A stretch of 56,985 nt of DNA from Fidelibacterota bacterium (lineage in GTDB: Bacteria; Fidelibacterota; UBA8477; JABMPR01): assembly GCA_021736185.1 (NCBI GenBank), contig JAIPGJ010000004.1, forward strand, positions 1-56,985, read 5' to 3'. Below the pieces are notes generated by a model. It saw nothing but the letters and a program-made list of their open reading frames with translations. It did no database searches and was not told the DNA's origin. Of the stretch, positions 14,752 to 22,669 are shown piece after piece (positions within the stretch are counted from its first letter, which is position 1; every line of letters begins with the position of its first letter). The translations under genes were made by a program, and so were the position numbers.

Positions 14752-16185
14752 TCAAGATTCATCTGGTTTGAGGATTGAAAAAAGATACACCGCAATCAAG
14801 GCAATGATAAATGCCGAGAATCGAGTGCTGACCCATTGACCAAATAGATCAATGACGGTGAAAAGCGTGCCTGTTACCATCCCTGCGATAACTCCTGCCT
14901 TGCTGACTCGTCTCCACCAGAGTGTTAGGAGCAATGCCGGTCCAAAGGATGCCCCCAGACCTCCCCAGGCATAACTAACCATTTCAAAAACAAGTTCGGT
15001 TGATCGCCAGGCCAGAAAAAATGCCAATAAGCCAATCAAGATGGTAAGTATCCGTCCAATAGTGAGTAAGTCCAGGTGACCTTTAATATTTTGGAGGTAA
15101 TTTCCGATTAGATCCTCTGTAAGAACCGTGGTGGAGACCAGCAACTGACTATCAGCCGTTGACATCATGGCAGCAATCGCTCCAGAAATAAATATTCCTG
15201 CGATCCAGGGATGAAGTAGATTTTGTGCCATGATGGGCATGAGTTTCTCCGGGTCGCTCAGGGACGCGACAGTGGTCAATACCTGACCATCATAGCTCAT
15301 ACTACCCGCACGAAGGAGAAAATATCCGGTAAGACCAATAAACAAACTGCCAAAAAAGGCAGGCACCGCCCAGGCAATGGCGATACGGCGGCTGATTCTG
15401 ATATTCTCAATTTTATCAATGGCCATATAGCGTGTGAGAAGATGTGGCTGTCCCATATATCCCAATCCCCAGCTCAGTCCACCGATGGCAGCTGCCAGCG
15501 CCGCCATGCCGGCCTTCCCCGCCAACAGACTCGATCCATCAAAATGAAAATCAACAGTTGGCAGAGCACTGATCTCAACCAGGGCTACCAGAGGTAAAAC
15601 CACCAACGTGCCTATCATGATTATACCCTGTACCAGATCTGTCCAGGCTACGGCAAGGAAACCACCCATCAAGGTGTAAAAAACAATAATCACTGCTCCC
15701 AACAGCATACCCTGCATGTGTGTTATTCCAAAAGTGACATTTAATACTTTACCGGCACCAGAAAATTGGGCTGCTACATAAAAGGTGAAAAAGAAGGTGA
15801 TGATGAGTGAGGCGAGCATTCTGAGTGTACCACGATCATCCCGAAATCTTTTGGCAAACAATTCAGGTAAGGTTAAGGCATTATATGTTTCTGTGGCTTC
15901 CCTCAATCGCTTCGCTATAAAAAACCAGGAAAACATGATTCCTGAAATACACCCAACAACAGTCCACAATTCCAATAATCCAGCAACCAGTGCTGCTCCA
16001 GGCAAACCCAAAATGAGCCAGGCAGATTCACCAGATGCTCTTTCAGAAAATGCAATGACCCAGGGTCCCAGTTTCTGCCCACCCAGGGCAAAATCCTTCA
16101 GGGAATTGGTGAGATGCGCGGTATATACACCCACACCTAAGATGAGTAATAGATAGAGTATAAAACCAAGAGTGACAGGGTCCAT
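14752..16185 (-). CDS. putP: Sodium/proline symporter PutP (SSS family)
   Basis: Na+-coupled solute importer, 477 residues with about 13 membrane helices. It matches PutP from the start: FILYLLLILGVGVYTAHLT, FALGGQKLGPWVIAFSERAS GESAW-like Na+ and substrate segments, a GGFLAVAWTDLVQGIIM helix and the GLSWGLGYMGQPHLLTRYMA motif characteristic of proline symporters. A later helix reads AMMSTADSQLLVSTTVLTEDL. ATG at 16185 follows AAGGGAAG. A proline role is supported by pruA 2.6 kb away, although the two are transcribed in opposite directions. Confidence 0.9.
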   Translation of the reverse strand: MDPVTLGFILYLLLILGVGVYTAHLTNSLKDFALGGQKLGPWVIAFSERASGESAWLILGLPGAALVAGLLELWTVVGCISGIMFSWFFIAKRLREATETYNALTLPELFAKRFRDDRGTLRMLASLIITFFFTFYVAAQFSGAGKVLNVTFGITHMQGMLLGAVIIVFYTLMGGFLAVAWTDLVQGIIMIGTLVVLPLVALVEISALPTVDFHFDGSSLLAGKAGMAALAAAIGGLSWGLGYMGQPHLLTRYMAIDKIENIRISRRIAIAWAVPAFFGSLFIGLTGYFLLRAGSMSYDGQVLTTVASLSDPEKLMPIMAQNLLHPWIAGIFISGAIAAMMSTADSQLLVSTTVLTEDLIGNYLQNIKGHLDLLTIGRILTILIGLLAFFLAWRSTELVFEMVSYAWGGLGASFGPALLLTLWWRRVSKAGVIAGMVTGTLFTVIDLFGQWVSTRFSAFIIALIAVYLFSILKPDES

Positions 16186-16356
16186 ATCAGCTTCCCTTCA
16201 AATGATCTTTGAAAATATATAACGTTTCGTGGGGCAAGGTAAAATAATCGGTGAGGTGAGGAACACCTTTTCTACCTGGAGGGGAGTGGAGAGTGAGACA
16301 CAACTGAAGGATAAAAGCATTATTAGGCCATTAAAAATTGACTAAATTCTCGCGAA

Positions 16357-16959
16357 GTGAACTTAATAAATATCAATAAAATAGTTTTGCGCAGTCTGAT
16401 CACTTGCTTGTTTTTGCATGTCGCAGGATTTGGCCAGACCGATAGCATGCAGGTTTACCCTGGCTTTGATAGCCAACTTTTAAAACTAAAAGTACCGGAG
16501 GCGTTTCAACGGAGTAGTCTGAAGCTTGAGGTCTTTGCCGACTCGTCCTGGCAGCTTTATCGTGGTAGTGAGGCTTTGAACTTTTCACAGTCCATGCACC
16601 TGCTGGGTCAGGACAAGGTTGTTGAAGAATATGACGTGCACCTGAGCAAAGAGACGAAATATTTAAAGGACTTCAGATCGCGACGGGTTTTCTCAATTAT
16701 CAGCGGTGTCGCCGGAGTGTCCTATCTCTCGCTGATCTGGAATAAGGGATGGGTCTATCAGATACCTGGCTATGCAGCCATTGCCGTCGGAGTTGTGAGG
16801 TATTTAGAGAGTCGGCATATAGAAGTACAGGCATTAAGAGAACAATATTATTTACAAACATTGATCAGTCCATCCAAAGTTCAATTACTAGTAGATGACT
16901 ATAACTTCCAACTATACCAATATTTATCCACAGCAGGAATCCAATTCAGTGGTCAATAA
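16357..16959 (+). CDS. Exported or membrane-anchored protein of unknown function
   Basis: A 200-residue protein with an N-terminal signal (KIVLRSLITCLFLHVAGFGQ, likely cleaved after FGQ), a charged middle, and an internal hydrophobic pair of segments around residues 110-148 (VFSIISGVAGVSYLSLIW and IPGYAAIAVGVVRYL). The C-terminal third is helical and polar. I recognise no family. The start is GTG at 16357; no upstream ATG fits. Its 3' end overlaps the next gene by 11 bases, so they are probably translated together. Confidence 0.6.
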   Translation: MNLININKIVLRSLITCLFLHVAGFGQTDSMQVYPGFDSQLLKLKVPEAFQRSSLKLEVFADSSWQLYRGSEALNFSQSMHLLGQDKVVEEYDVHLSKETKYLKDFRSRRVFSIISGVAGVSYLSLIWNKGWVYQIPGYAAIAVGVVRYLESRHIEVQALREQYYLQTLISPSKVQLLVDDYNFQLYQYLSTAGIQFSGQ

Positions 16960-17674
16960 AAAATTATCGCTTGTCATTTTAATTCTATGTTCTATCACCA
17001 CAGGCTTTTCGTTTGAAATTTTCCATAAACAACCCCAGCATTTTCTGGAAGGTGTGCCGGGACAGCTTGAGGTGATACTGCCCTACTATCTTGATGAACC
17101 AGATTTTGTCAGACTCTATATCAAGGAGCAAAATAAAAATGTTTATCAGGAACTCACATTTTATGACATTAGTGGGACCTGGTACTGCGACATCCCTGCA
17201 GCCTATATGAATGGGGATACTTTATGCTACTATATCGGTGCCTCATTCGGTCCTGCGGGTTTGGCAGCATTTCCCCCTGATAATCCAGAGAAAAATCCTA
17301 TAAAAGTGCCGCTCTTGAAGTTCATAACCAAAAACCGTAAATTTGAACCTGAATTCGTTAAAGATGTCATTGTCTCACATACGGTAACACCCTGGATTCC
17401 CAAACCTGCGAGGCGTTCAAATAATTTCCCCGTACTATATATCCCTCAAGCGAATAAGGCATTTGTTGAGAGCGGTTACATCAGAATCGTTGGCAATGAC
17501 AAGGCTACGACTGAAGATCTGCTCCGATCCATGCTGTATCTTTGTCTTCAGGAAAATGCAGATGCCATCACCAGTTTGAGCTATTCCTTGCTGACTGCCA
17601 CGGAGGGCATGAGTAAGCTTGAAGGGCACATCGAATTGGAGGGAGTCTACCTGAGAAGAAGTCCCACGAAATGA
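16949..17674 (+). CDS. Secreted protein of unknown function
   Basis: Starts at GTG 16949, 10 bases after AGGA and just inside the end of the preceding gene; the frame extends further upstream, but that extension overlaps the neighbour without a better start. The N-terminus is a clear signal peptide (KKLSLVILILCSITTGFSFE). The mature part of about 218 residues has an N-terminal beta-rich region (VPGQLEVILPYYLDEPDFVRLY and GTWYCDIPAAYMNGDTLCYY) that could be Ig-like. A C-terminal domain follows around ESGYIRIVGNDKATTEDLLR and ENADAITSLSYSLL. No known motif. Probably works in the envelope with the upstream protein. Confidence 0.65.
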   Translation: MVNKKLSLVILILCSITTGFSFEIFHKQPQHFLEGVPGQLEVILPYYLDEPDFVRLYIKEQNKNVYQELTFYDISGTWYCDIPAAYMNGDTLCYYIGASFGPAGLAAFPPDNPEKNPIKVPLLKFITKNRKFEPEFVKDVIVSHTVTPWIPKPARRSNNFPVLYIPQANKAFVESGYIRIVGNDKATTEDLLRSMLYLCLQENADAITSLSYSLLTATEGMSKLEGHIELEGVYLRRSPTK

Positions 17675-17792
17675 ATGATTCAGGACATGTAATAATTGCC
17701 TGAGCAAGGGATTCATTCTAGTTTAATAGCCTTCGTCAATAAGTGAACAATGACGAGAATTTTAATCAATAAAATTGTCACAGGAGTGCAGA

Positions 17793-18191
17793 ATGCCTGA
17801 AAAAGATGAAAAACCAGAAGAATCTACAACCGTCGAAGAACCTGTTGATTTTGATAATTCAGAAAGTCGGATGAACTTTTTGAAAGGCCAGTTAAATGAT
17901 ATGCTGGATAGTATCAATAATGTTTATGGCCAGGATCTCATGGATGAGCTTCTGAAACGTCTGGAAAAAACTGTGGAAGATTTCAATGGTGAAGTCAGTG
18001 GTCTGATTGGAAAGCTAAAGTTGGGGAAAATTTTTGAAGAAGACGACCCGGTAGAAAGCGCTGCAAATTCAACATCCAGCGCAGAGGATGCCCTGGACAG
18101 TGACCACGAAGAAGAAAAGAGCTTTGAGGAACAAGAGGAAGAAGATTCCGATATCGTTGCTCGCATGCGCAAACGTATTACGCACGACTAA
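17793..18191 (+). CDS. Small acidic protein of unknown function
   Basis: About 132 residues, strongly acidic, with Glu/Asp-rich ends (MPEKDEKPEESTTVEEPVDF and KSFEEQEEEDSDIVARM). A central helical segment (FLKGQLNDMLDSINNVYGQ, then LLKRLEKTVEDFNGEVSGLI) could form a coiled coil. ATG at 17793 is preferred because CAGGAG lies 8 bases upstream; the frame opens six codons earlier. No signal peptide, so cytosolic. First of three small genes that run into pruA; no family recognised. Confidence 0.65.
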   Translation: MPEKDEKPEESTTVEEPVDFDNSESRMNFLKGQLNDMLDSINNVYGQDLMDELLKRLEKTVEDFNGEVSGLIGKLKLGKIFEEDDPVESAANSTSSAEDALDSDHEEEKSFEEQEEEDSDIVARMRKRITHD

Positions 18192-18210
18192 AATATTTTA
18201 TTAGGGTTCA

Positions 18211-18444
18211 GTGTCAACTAAGTATTCAACACCCCCATCTCCCCATGAGCTAGGGGATAGAATTTTGCGAAATATTGATCAGGTTCGTGAATACCTCAAT
18301 GTGCTCCTGGAAGAAATTGATACTCCTGCAAAATCCGGAAAAGGTGGGCACAAAGAAGATTGGCAAAGCCATACTCAAAAGCTGGATGCCAGCCTTTCTG
18401 AATTGAGGGATATTGTAGATCGGAGTAGGGGAGAGTATAACTAA
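18211..18444 (+). CDS. Small helical protein of unknown function
   Basis: A 77-residue protein starting at GTG 18211 after AGGG. Predicted mostly helical (LGDRILRNIDQVREYLNVLLEEI and KLDASLSELRDIVDRSRGEY), separated by a glycine/lysine-rich linker. Its stop overlaps the next start (TAATG). No family recognised. Shape and context suggest a small adaptor or complex subunit, which is conjecture. Confidence 0.6.
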   Translation: MSTKYSTPPSPHELGDRILRNIDQVREYLNVLLEEIDTPAKSGKGGHKEDWQSHTQKLDASLSELRDIVDRSRGEYN

Positions 18445-18674
18445 TGAGCGAATCCATGAGGGATGTGGCCAGACTGATCAAGACCTTTGATGGGGAGCTT
18501 CGCAAAGCCTTGCTAACTTCAAGATCAGGTCTTTTTAGAAATGGCAGAGATGAGCTATATATCCGATCGAATGTTCCCCTGGGGCAGACTTATACAGACG
18601 AGGTTATTGGCATTTTCGCTGATCCCTCAGATTTAGATTTTTATTATAAAATATACCTTACTGAGGAAGACTGA
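18444..18674 (+). CDS. Small protein of unknown function
   Basis: A 76-residue soluble protein with an N-terminal helix (MRDVARLIKTFDGELRKALL) and a C-terminal strand-rich part (DEVIGIFADPSDLDFYYKIY) ending in acidic residues. ATG overlaps the stop of the previous gene by one base, so the two are coupled. No family recognised. It is followed by a 109-base gap before pruA. Confidence 0.6.
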   Translation: MSESMRDVARLIKTFDGELRKALLTSRSGLFRNGRDELYIRSNVPLGQTYTDEVIGIFADPSDLDFYYKIYLTEED

Positions 18675-18783
18675 TATCCTTCCAACACCGATTGGATTAG
18701 AATTTGCATCAAGGATATCAAAACAAGATATGACTTCATATTTTGCCAACAAATAAACGATTCATGGATTGAGGAGTTCAATT

Positions 18784-20415
18784 ATGGCAGATAAAATTGT
18801 CCGCGTCCCCCAGGCATCAAACGAGCCAATATTAGACTACGCGCCGGGATCTCAGGAAAAAGCAGATCTATTAAATATTCTAAACAAAATGAAGTCAGAG
18901 ATCGTTGACATTCCCCTCATTATTGGCGGAAAAGAGATTTTTACAGGTGAGACTGGCAGGAATGTCATGCCCCATGATCACCAACATGTTCTGGCAACCT
19001 ACCATATGGCCGGAACAAAGGAAATTAAGCAGGCTATTGAGGCTTCTCAGAATGCCTGGAAAACCTGGTCGGTGATGCCCTGGGAATCACGGGTAGCTAT
19101 ATTCAAGAAAATGGCTGTATTACTGGCTGGTCCCTACCGAAACATTATCAATGCTGCCACTATGCTGGGTCAGAGTAAAAACGCATACCAGGCTGAAATC
19201 GATTCGGCCTGCGAATTGATCGACTTTTTCAATTTTAATGCGGGATATCTCCAGGAGATTTACGCTCAGCAACCCGCTTATTCTCCGAATGGGACGTGGA
19301 ATCAAGTAGAACACCGACCCCTGGAAGGGTTCGTATTTGCCGTTACTCCATTCAACTTCACTTCCATCGCTGGAAATTTACCCACTGCACCCGCCCTCAT
19401 GGGGAATGTAGCGCTCTGGAAACCAGCATCGTCTGCTGTATATTCCGGCTATTTTCTCATGAAAATGTTTGAAGAAGCGGGACTGCCTGATGGCGTCATC
19501 AACTTCATCCCTGGCAAAGGTTCGATTGTAGGACCCAAGGTCATGGAAAGTGAACATCTTGCGGGCATTCATTTTACAGGGTCCACAGCAGTTTTCCAGA
19601 ATATGTGGAAGACCGTTGGAAATAATATTGCCAGCTATAAAACCTATCCCCGTATCGTGGGGGAAACCGGTGGCAAAGATTTCATCGTTGCCCATGAATC
19701 TACTGATATTGAAGTATTGCGAACTGCGGTCATCCGTGGAGCCTTCGAATATCAGGGACAAAAGTGCTCCGCAGCTTCACGTGTGTATGTCCCACGATCT
19801 ATGTGGTCTGAATTTAAGGAAAGCTACATTTCTGAAGTCGCCAAAATAAAAGTCGGTGATGTGGAAGATTTTGGGAATTTTATGAATGCCGTGATTGATA
19901 AAGGCGCTTTCAGTGATATCACCGCGTTCATTGACTATGCCAGTAGCCACAAGGATGCTGAAATAATTACTGGTGGCAAGTATGATGATTCCGTGGGTTA
20001 CTTCATTGAGCCAACGACCATCGTGACAAGTGATCCTCATTTTAAAACCATGGAAGAGGAGATATTTGGTCCAGTTGTTACCATTTACGTCTATGATGAA
20101 ACGTGGAGTGATATTCTGGATATCGTTGATGCGACGAGTCCTTATGCTCTGACAGGCGCTATTCTGGCCAAAGATAGACATGCCATCCAGCTGGCCCTGG
20201 AAAAACTGCGCCATAGTGCTGGAAATTTTTACATCAATGACAAACCCACAGGAGCAGTTGTTGGACAGCAGCCATTCGGCGGCAGTCGCGCATCTGGAAC
20301 CAATGATAAGGCGGGCTCAATATTCAATTTAATTCGCTGGATATCGCAGCGGACCATCAAAGAGAATTTTTTGCCACCTACTGAATTTCCCTACCCCTTT
20401 ATGGATAAAGAGTAG
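18784..20415 (+). CDS. pruA: L-glutamate gamma-semialdehyde dehydrogenase (P5C dehydrogenase)
   Basis: NAD-dependent oxidation of glutamate semialdehyde (open-chain P5C) to glutamate, the second step of proline catabolism. This stand-alone, eukaryote-like P5CDH has about 543 residues. Visible motifs are FVFAVTPFNFTSIAGNLPTA, WKPASSAVYSGY, GIHFTGSTAVF, VGETGGKDFIVAH (general base Glu), YQGQKCSAASRVYV (catalytic Cys) and GQQPFGGSRASGTNDKAG. ATG at 18784 follows GAGGAG at normal spacing; an in-frame ATG at 18769 is less likely. Proline dehydrogenase, the preceding step, is not in the window. With putP and gdhA it supports a proline-to-2-oxoglutarate route. Confidence 0.93.
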   Translation: MADKIVRVPQASNEPILDYAPGSQEKADLLNILNKMKSEIVDIPLIIGGKEIFTGETGRNVMPHDHQHVLATYHMAGTKEIKQAIEASQNAWKTWSVMPWESRVAIFKKMAVLLAGPYRNIINAATMLGQSKNAYQAEIDSACELIDFFNFNAGYLQEIYAQQPAYSPNGTWNQVEHRPLEGFVFAVTPFNFTSIAGNLPTAPALMGNVALWKPASSAVYSGYFLMKMFEEAGLPDGVINFIPGKGSIVGPKVMESEHLAGIHFTGSTAVFQNMWKTVGNNIASYKTYPRIVGETGGKDFIVAHESTDIEVLRTAVIRGAFEYQGQKCSAASRVYVPRSMWSEFKESYISEVAKIKVGDVEDFGNFMNAVIDKGAFSDITAFIDYASSHKDAEIITGGKYDDSVGYFIEPTTIVTSDPHFKTMEEEIFGPVVTIYVYDETWSDILDIVDATSPYALTGAILAKDRHAIQLALEKLRHSAGNFYINDKPTGAVVGQQPFGGSRASGTNDKAGSIFNLIRWISQRTIKENFLPPTEFPYPFMDKE

Positions 20416-20489
20416 GGGATAATAATCCCAGCTCGGTTGGAAAATTTGCTTGATTTGAACCAAGATATCACTGAAAGTGTCATCCAAAA

Positions 20490-21167
20490 ATGAGCGATTT
20501 TGAGCAACTCCATATCAATGGCAGAAGTGTCTTACATCGGCCAGCTATTCATTCGGAACAGGTAAAAGCCAGTCTCATTTTATTACATGGATATGGTGCC
20601 GACGAATATGACCTCATGGGTCTGTCGAGCTATTTCGATGAAAATATTCAAGTGTTAAGTATCAGGGGCAGCAGTGTCACTCCGTACGGTGGTGCCTCGT
20701 GGTTTGATATTGACATGCTGGCAGATGGGAGTCTCAGGTTTCATATCGATCAGGCCAAAAATAGCGCGGAGGGAGTGATTGAAGTCATCACTGAGCTCAA
20801 ACGGGAAGGAGTCATTCAGTCAAATCGACTGATTATGGCAGGTTTTAGTCAGGGAGCTACCATTGCAAATCTGATCGCCTTCCAAAAACCTGAGCTTATT
20901 CAAGCATTGCTCATCATGAGCGGACGACTGCCTGAAGATGTGGTAGAACTCTCTGGCGATGTCTCAAGATATCAGGGTTTGCCTGTTTTTGCAGGACATG
21001 GATTAAATGATAATGTCATTCCCATAGAATATGGTCGCCAGATTGTGGGCTTTTGGGATTCAATATCTGACCTGGAACATTTTGAATATCCTATGGGCCA
21101 CGAAATATCTCAGAATGAACTCATGGATATCCAGAAGTGGATGGAAAAGGTATTAGCCAGGTCCTGA
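20490..21167 (+). CDS. Alpha/beta-hydrolase, phospholipase/carboxylesterase family
   Basis: A 225-residue serine hydrolase of the YpfH/carboxylesterase type. Visible: ILLHGYGADEYDLMGL (oxyanion-hole region), the nucleophile elbow MAGFSQGATIANLIA (GxSxG), the acid region FAGHGLNDNVIPIEYG (Asp) and YPMGHEIS (catalytic His). Members hydrolyse short acyl esters or thioesters. No signal peptide, so cytosolic. It follows pruA by 74 bases and may share its transcript. Confidence 0.85.
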   Translation: MSDFEQLHINGRSVLHRPAIHSEQVKASLILLHGYGADEYDLMGLSSYFDENIQVLSIRGSSVTPYGGASWFDIDMLADGSLRFHIDQAKNSAEGVIEVITELKREGVIQSNRLIMAGFSQGATIANLIAFQKPELIQALLIMSGRLPEDVVELSGDVSRYQGLPVFAGHGLNDNVIPIEYGRQIVGFWDSISDLEHFEYPMGHEISQNELMDIQKWMEKVLARS

Positions 21168-21245
21168 CATAAAATCAATCCGAAATGATTATTTATATTG
21201 TCACTTTTGTAGATGCGAGGCATCTATTATAAAAGAGGAGTGAAT

Positions 21246-21950
21246 ATGAAATTTAAAAGATTGAGTATTTTATTGATAGTGGGTGTCATATTATTTTCGT
21301 GTAACGACAAATCTGGTGATACCAGCAGTGATATACCCATAAATGTATCAGGGGAAATTCGTGATGGTTATCGCCATCTGCCTATAGATTTTAGAAGTGA
21401 TTCGATTCAGTTGGTCGTGTATCGGGGTGACTATGTAAAGTTTGATCTAAATGATCAAGGGGATCCTCAGGTAGAATACTCCTTGAATATTCCTGAACTG
21501 GGCGTGGATGCCCTTCTCAAGGATAACACCTCAGAGCAGCCCTATTTCAAAATGAAGACGACGGGCCAGTACCCGTTCATGATTGGACAGAAGCTGGGGG
21601 AACTTGAGGTAATGGAGCTTCGTCAATCGAACTATCGTGAACTGTCAGCGGAGGAAGCCTGGCAACTTCTCATGGACAATCCGCCACTGCTGCTGGATGT
21701 TCGGACAAAAGAAGAATATAATCGAGGATATATCAAGGGGGCCATACTCATCCCTTTGCAAGAACTCCAGGCACGTGCAGGCGAGCTTGAGAAATACCAG
21801 AATAACCCCATTCTCATTTATTGTGCTACAGGTAATCGCAGCACCACCGCTTCCAAAATTCTATTGGATCGGGGATACAAGGATGTTATGAACTTACGTA
21901 TGGGCATTATGGGCTGGGCTAGTAAAGGCTACAATATCCAGTTTCAGTAA
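21246..21950 (+). CDS. Lipoprotein with cupredoxin-like and rhodanese domains
   Basis: Starts at ATG 21246 after AGAGGAG; the frame opens 11 codons earlier. A lipoprotein signal (LSILLIVGVILFSC) ends in a lipobox cysteine. Residues about 30-115 resemble a cupredoxin-like beta sandwich: LVVYRGDYVKFDL, SLNIPELGVDAL, then YFKMKTTGQYPFMIGQKLGELEV. No complete copper site is evident. Residues about 135-234 are a rhodanese domain: LLLDVRTKEEYNRGYIKGAI and the active-site loop IYCATGNRST with the catalytic Cys. Persulfide handling or redox sensing in the envelope is inferred. A strong terminator follows. Confidence 0.82.
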   Translation: MKFKRLSILLIVGVILFSCNDKSGDTSSDIPINVSGEIRDGYRHLPIDFRSDSIQLVVYRGDYVKFDLNDQGDPQVEYSLNIPELGVDALLKDNTSEQPYFKMKTTGQYPFMIGQKLGELEVMELRQSNYRELSAEEAWQLLMDNPPLLLDVRTKEEYNRGYIKGAILIPLQELQARAGELEKYQNNPILIYCATGNRSTTASKILLDRGYKDVMNLRMGIMGWASKGYNIQFQ

Positions 21951-21971
21951 AATCACCTCTAAAACAAAAAG

Positions 21972-22009
21972 AGAGGCTTTCTCAGAACATGAGATGGCCT
22001 CTTTTTTTT
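21972..22009 (+). terminator. Intrinsic terminator of the cupredoxin-rhodanese gene
   Basis: AGAGGC pairs with GCCTCT, and inside it TCTC pairs with GAGA around the loop AGAACAT. Eight T residues follow. It lies 21 bases after the stop codon. Confidence 0.9.
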
Positions 22010-22042
22010 AGCCACGGATGTACACGTATTTTCACTGATAGG
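22010..22042 (+). repeat. GCCACGGATGTACAC-type dispersed repeat fragment
   Basis: AGCCACGGATGTACACGTAT followed by TTTCACTGATAGG has the phased A-C-G/T-G-A-T composition of a dispersed intergenic tract I know from many environmental FCB-type genomes. It directly abuts the terminator T-run. Between here and the next gene I see only one further terminator. The assignment is from memory of the motif. Confidence 0.45.
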
Positions 22043-22159
22043 AACAGGCAATGGTTGCCCAAACCAAGGCAGATGCGTTTTGGAAGGTGTTCTGGTGAAG
22101 TGTCTGCATCTCAACCTAAACCCAGTTTACTCTATACCTTTATACCCTCGACATTTTTT

Positions 22160-22196
22160 AAAAAAAAGGTCACCCTTTTGGGACAGCCTCTTTTTT
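22160..22196 (-). terminator. Probable terminator of the PerR-like gene
   Basis: The core CCC-TTTT-GGG sits inside GG/CC pairs and A-run/T-run arms, with a mismatched internal loop. On the minus strand it follows the regulator's stop codon by about 20 bases and ends in a T-run. It shares the core CCCTTTTGGGACAGCC with the terminator at 34831-34865. Confidence 0.6.
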
Positions 22197-22216
22197 AATA
22201 TCAATTATTTTCAGGA

Positions 22217-22603
22217 CTAAGAATTAAGACAACTTTTACAGGTCCCTTCGAGCTCGAGATGAAAAGACTCAACCTGAAAATCATGCTTTTCTGCAAAGGA
22301 TTTGATGATTGCTTGATCAATCATTTCAACATCATACCATTTACCGCAAACTGCGCAGCGAAAATGATCGTGGTGCCCAATATTTCCATCGTAACGAACC
22401 ATGGACTCATCTTTGAGTTTGATAATTCGCCCGGTCTCAACCAGCTGATTCAAATTACGATATACCGTTCCGAGGCTAATATTAGGAATTCGCTTTCTGG
22501 TTTCTTTATATATCCAATCTGCATTGGGGTGGACCAGGGTACTCTGAACTACTTCAAGAATAGTTTCTCTTTGTTTGCTGTATCTTTGTTTAATTGCTTC
22601 CAT
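22217..22603 (-). CDS. PerR/Fur-family transcriptional regulator
   Basis: A 128-residue Fur-superfamily repressor: winged helix (YSKQRETILEVVQ, then ISLGTVYRNLNQLVE as recognition helix), hinge, and the metal-binding region RYDGNIGHHDHFRCAVC with a second pair CKSC at the C-terminus for structural zinc. The short length, the FDGN/YDGN-HxHF style and absence of the extra His/Glu cluster of iron Fur proteins point to the peroxide-sensing PerR branch, but PerR versus Fur or Zur cannot be settled by eye. A perfect palindrome lies 40 bases upstream of its start, consistent with autoregulation. Confidence 0.82.
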   Translation of the reverse strand: MEAIKQRYSKQRETILEVVQSTLVHPNADWIYKETRKRIPNISLGTVYRNLNQLVETGRIIKLKDESMVRYDGNIGHHDHFRCAVCGKWYDVEMIDQAIIKSFAEKHDFQVESFHLELEGTCKSCLNS

Positions 22604-22642
22604 ATTGTGGTAAAGCTAAACATAACCTGAGAGATTTCAAGC

Positions 22643-22663
22643 TAATAGTAATAGTTACTATTA
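22643..22663. promoter_or_regulatory. Palindromic operator of the PerR-like gene
   Basis: TAATAGTAA and TTACTATTA are perfect reverse complements around a TAG centre (21 bases). The AT-rich 9-N-9-like design resembles Fur/PerR-family boxes. It lies between the RsmF-like stop and the regulator start, in the promoter position. Confidence 0.7.
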
Positions 22664-22669
22664 ACTCTG

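Noticed and set aside
16895..16959. Frameshift joining the two overlapping secreted-protein genes
   Set aside because: The second gene has its own GTG start with AGGA at good spacing and its own signal peptide, so two proteins with an 11-base overlap fit better.
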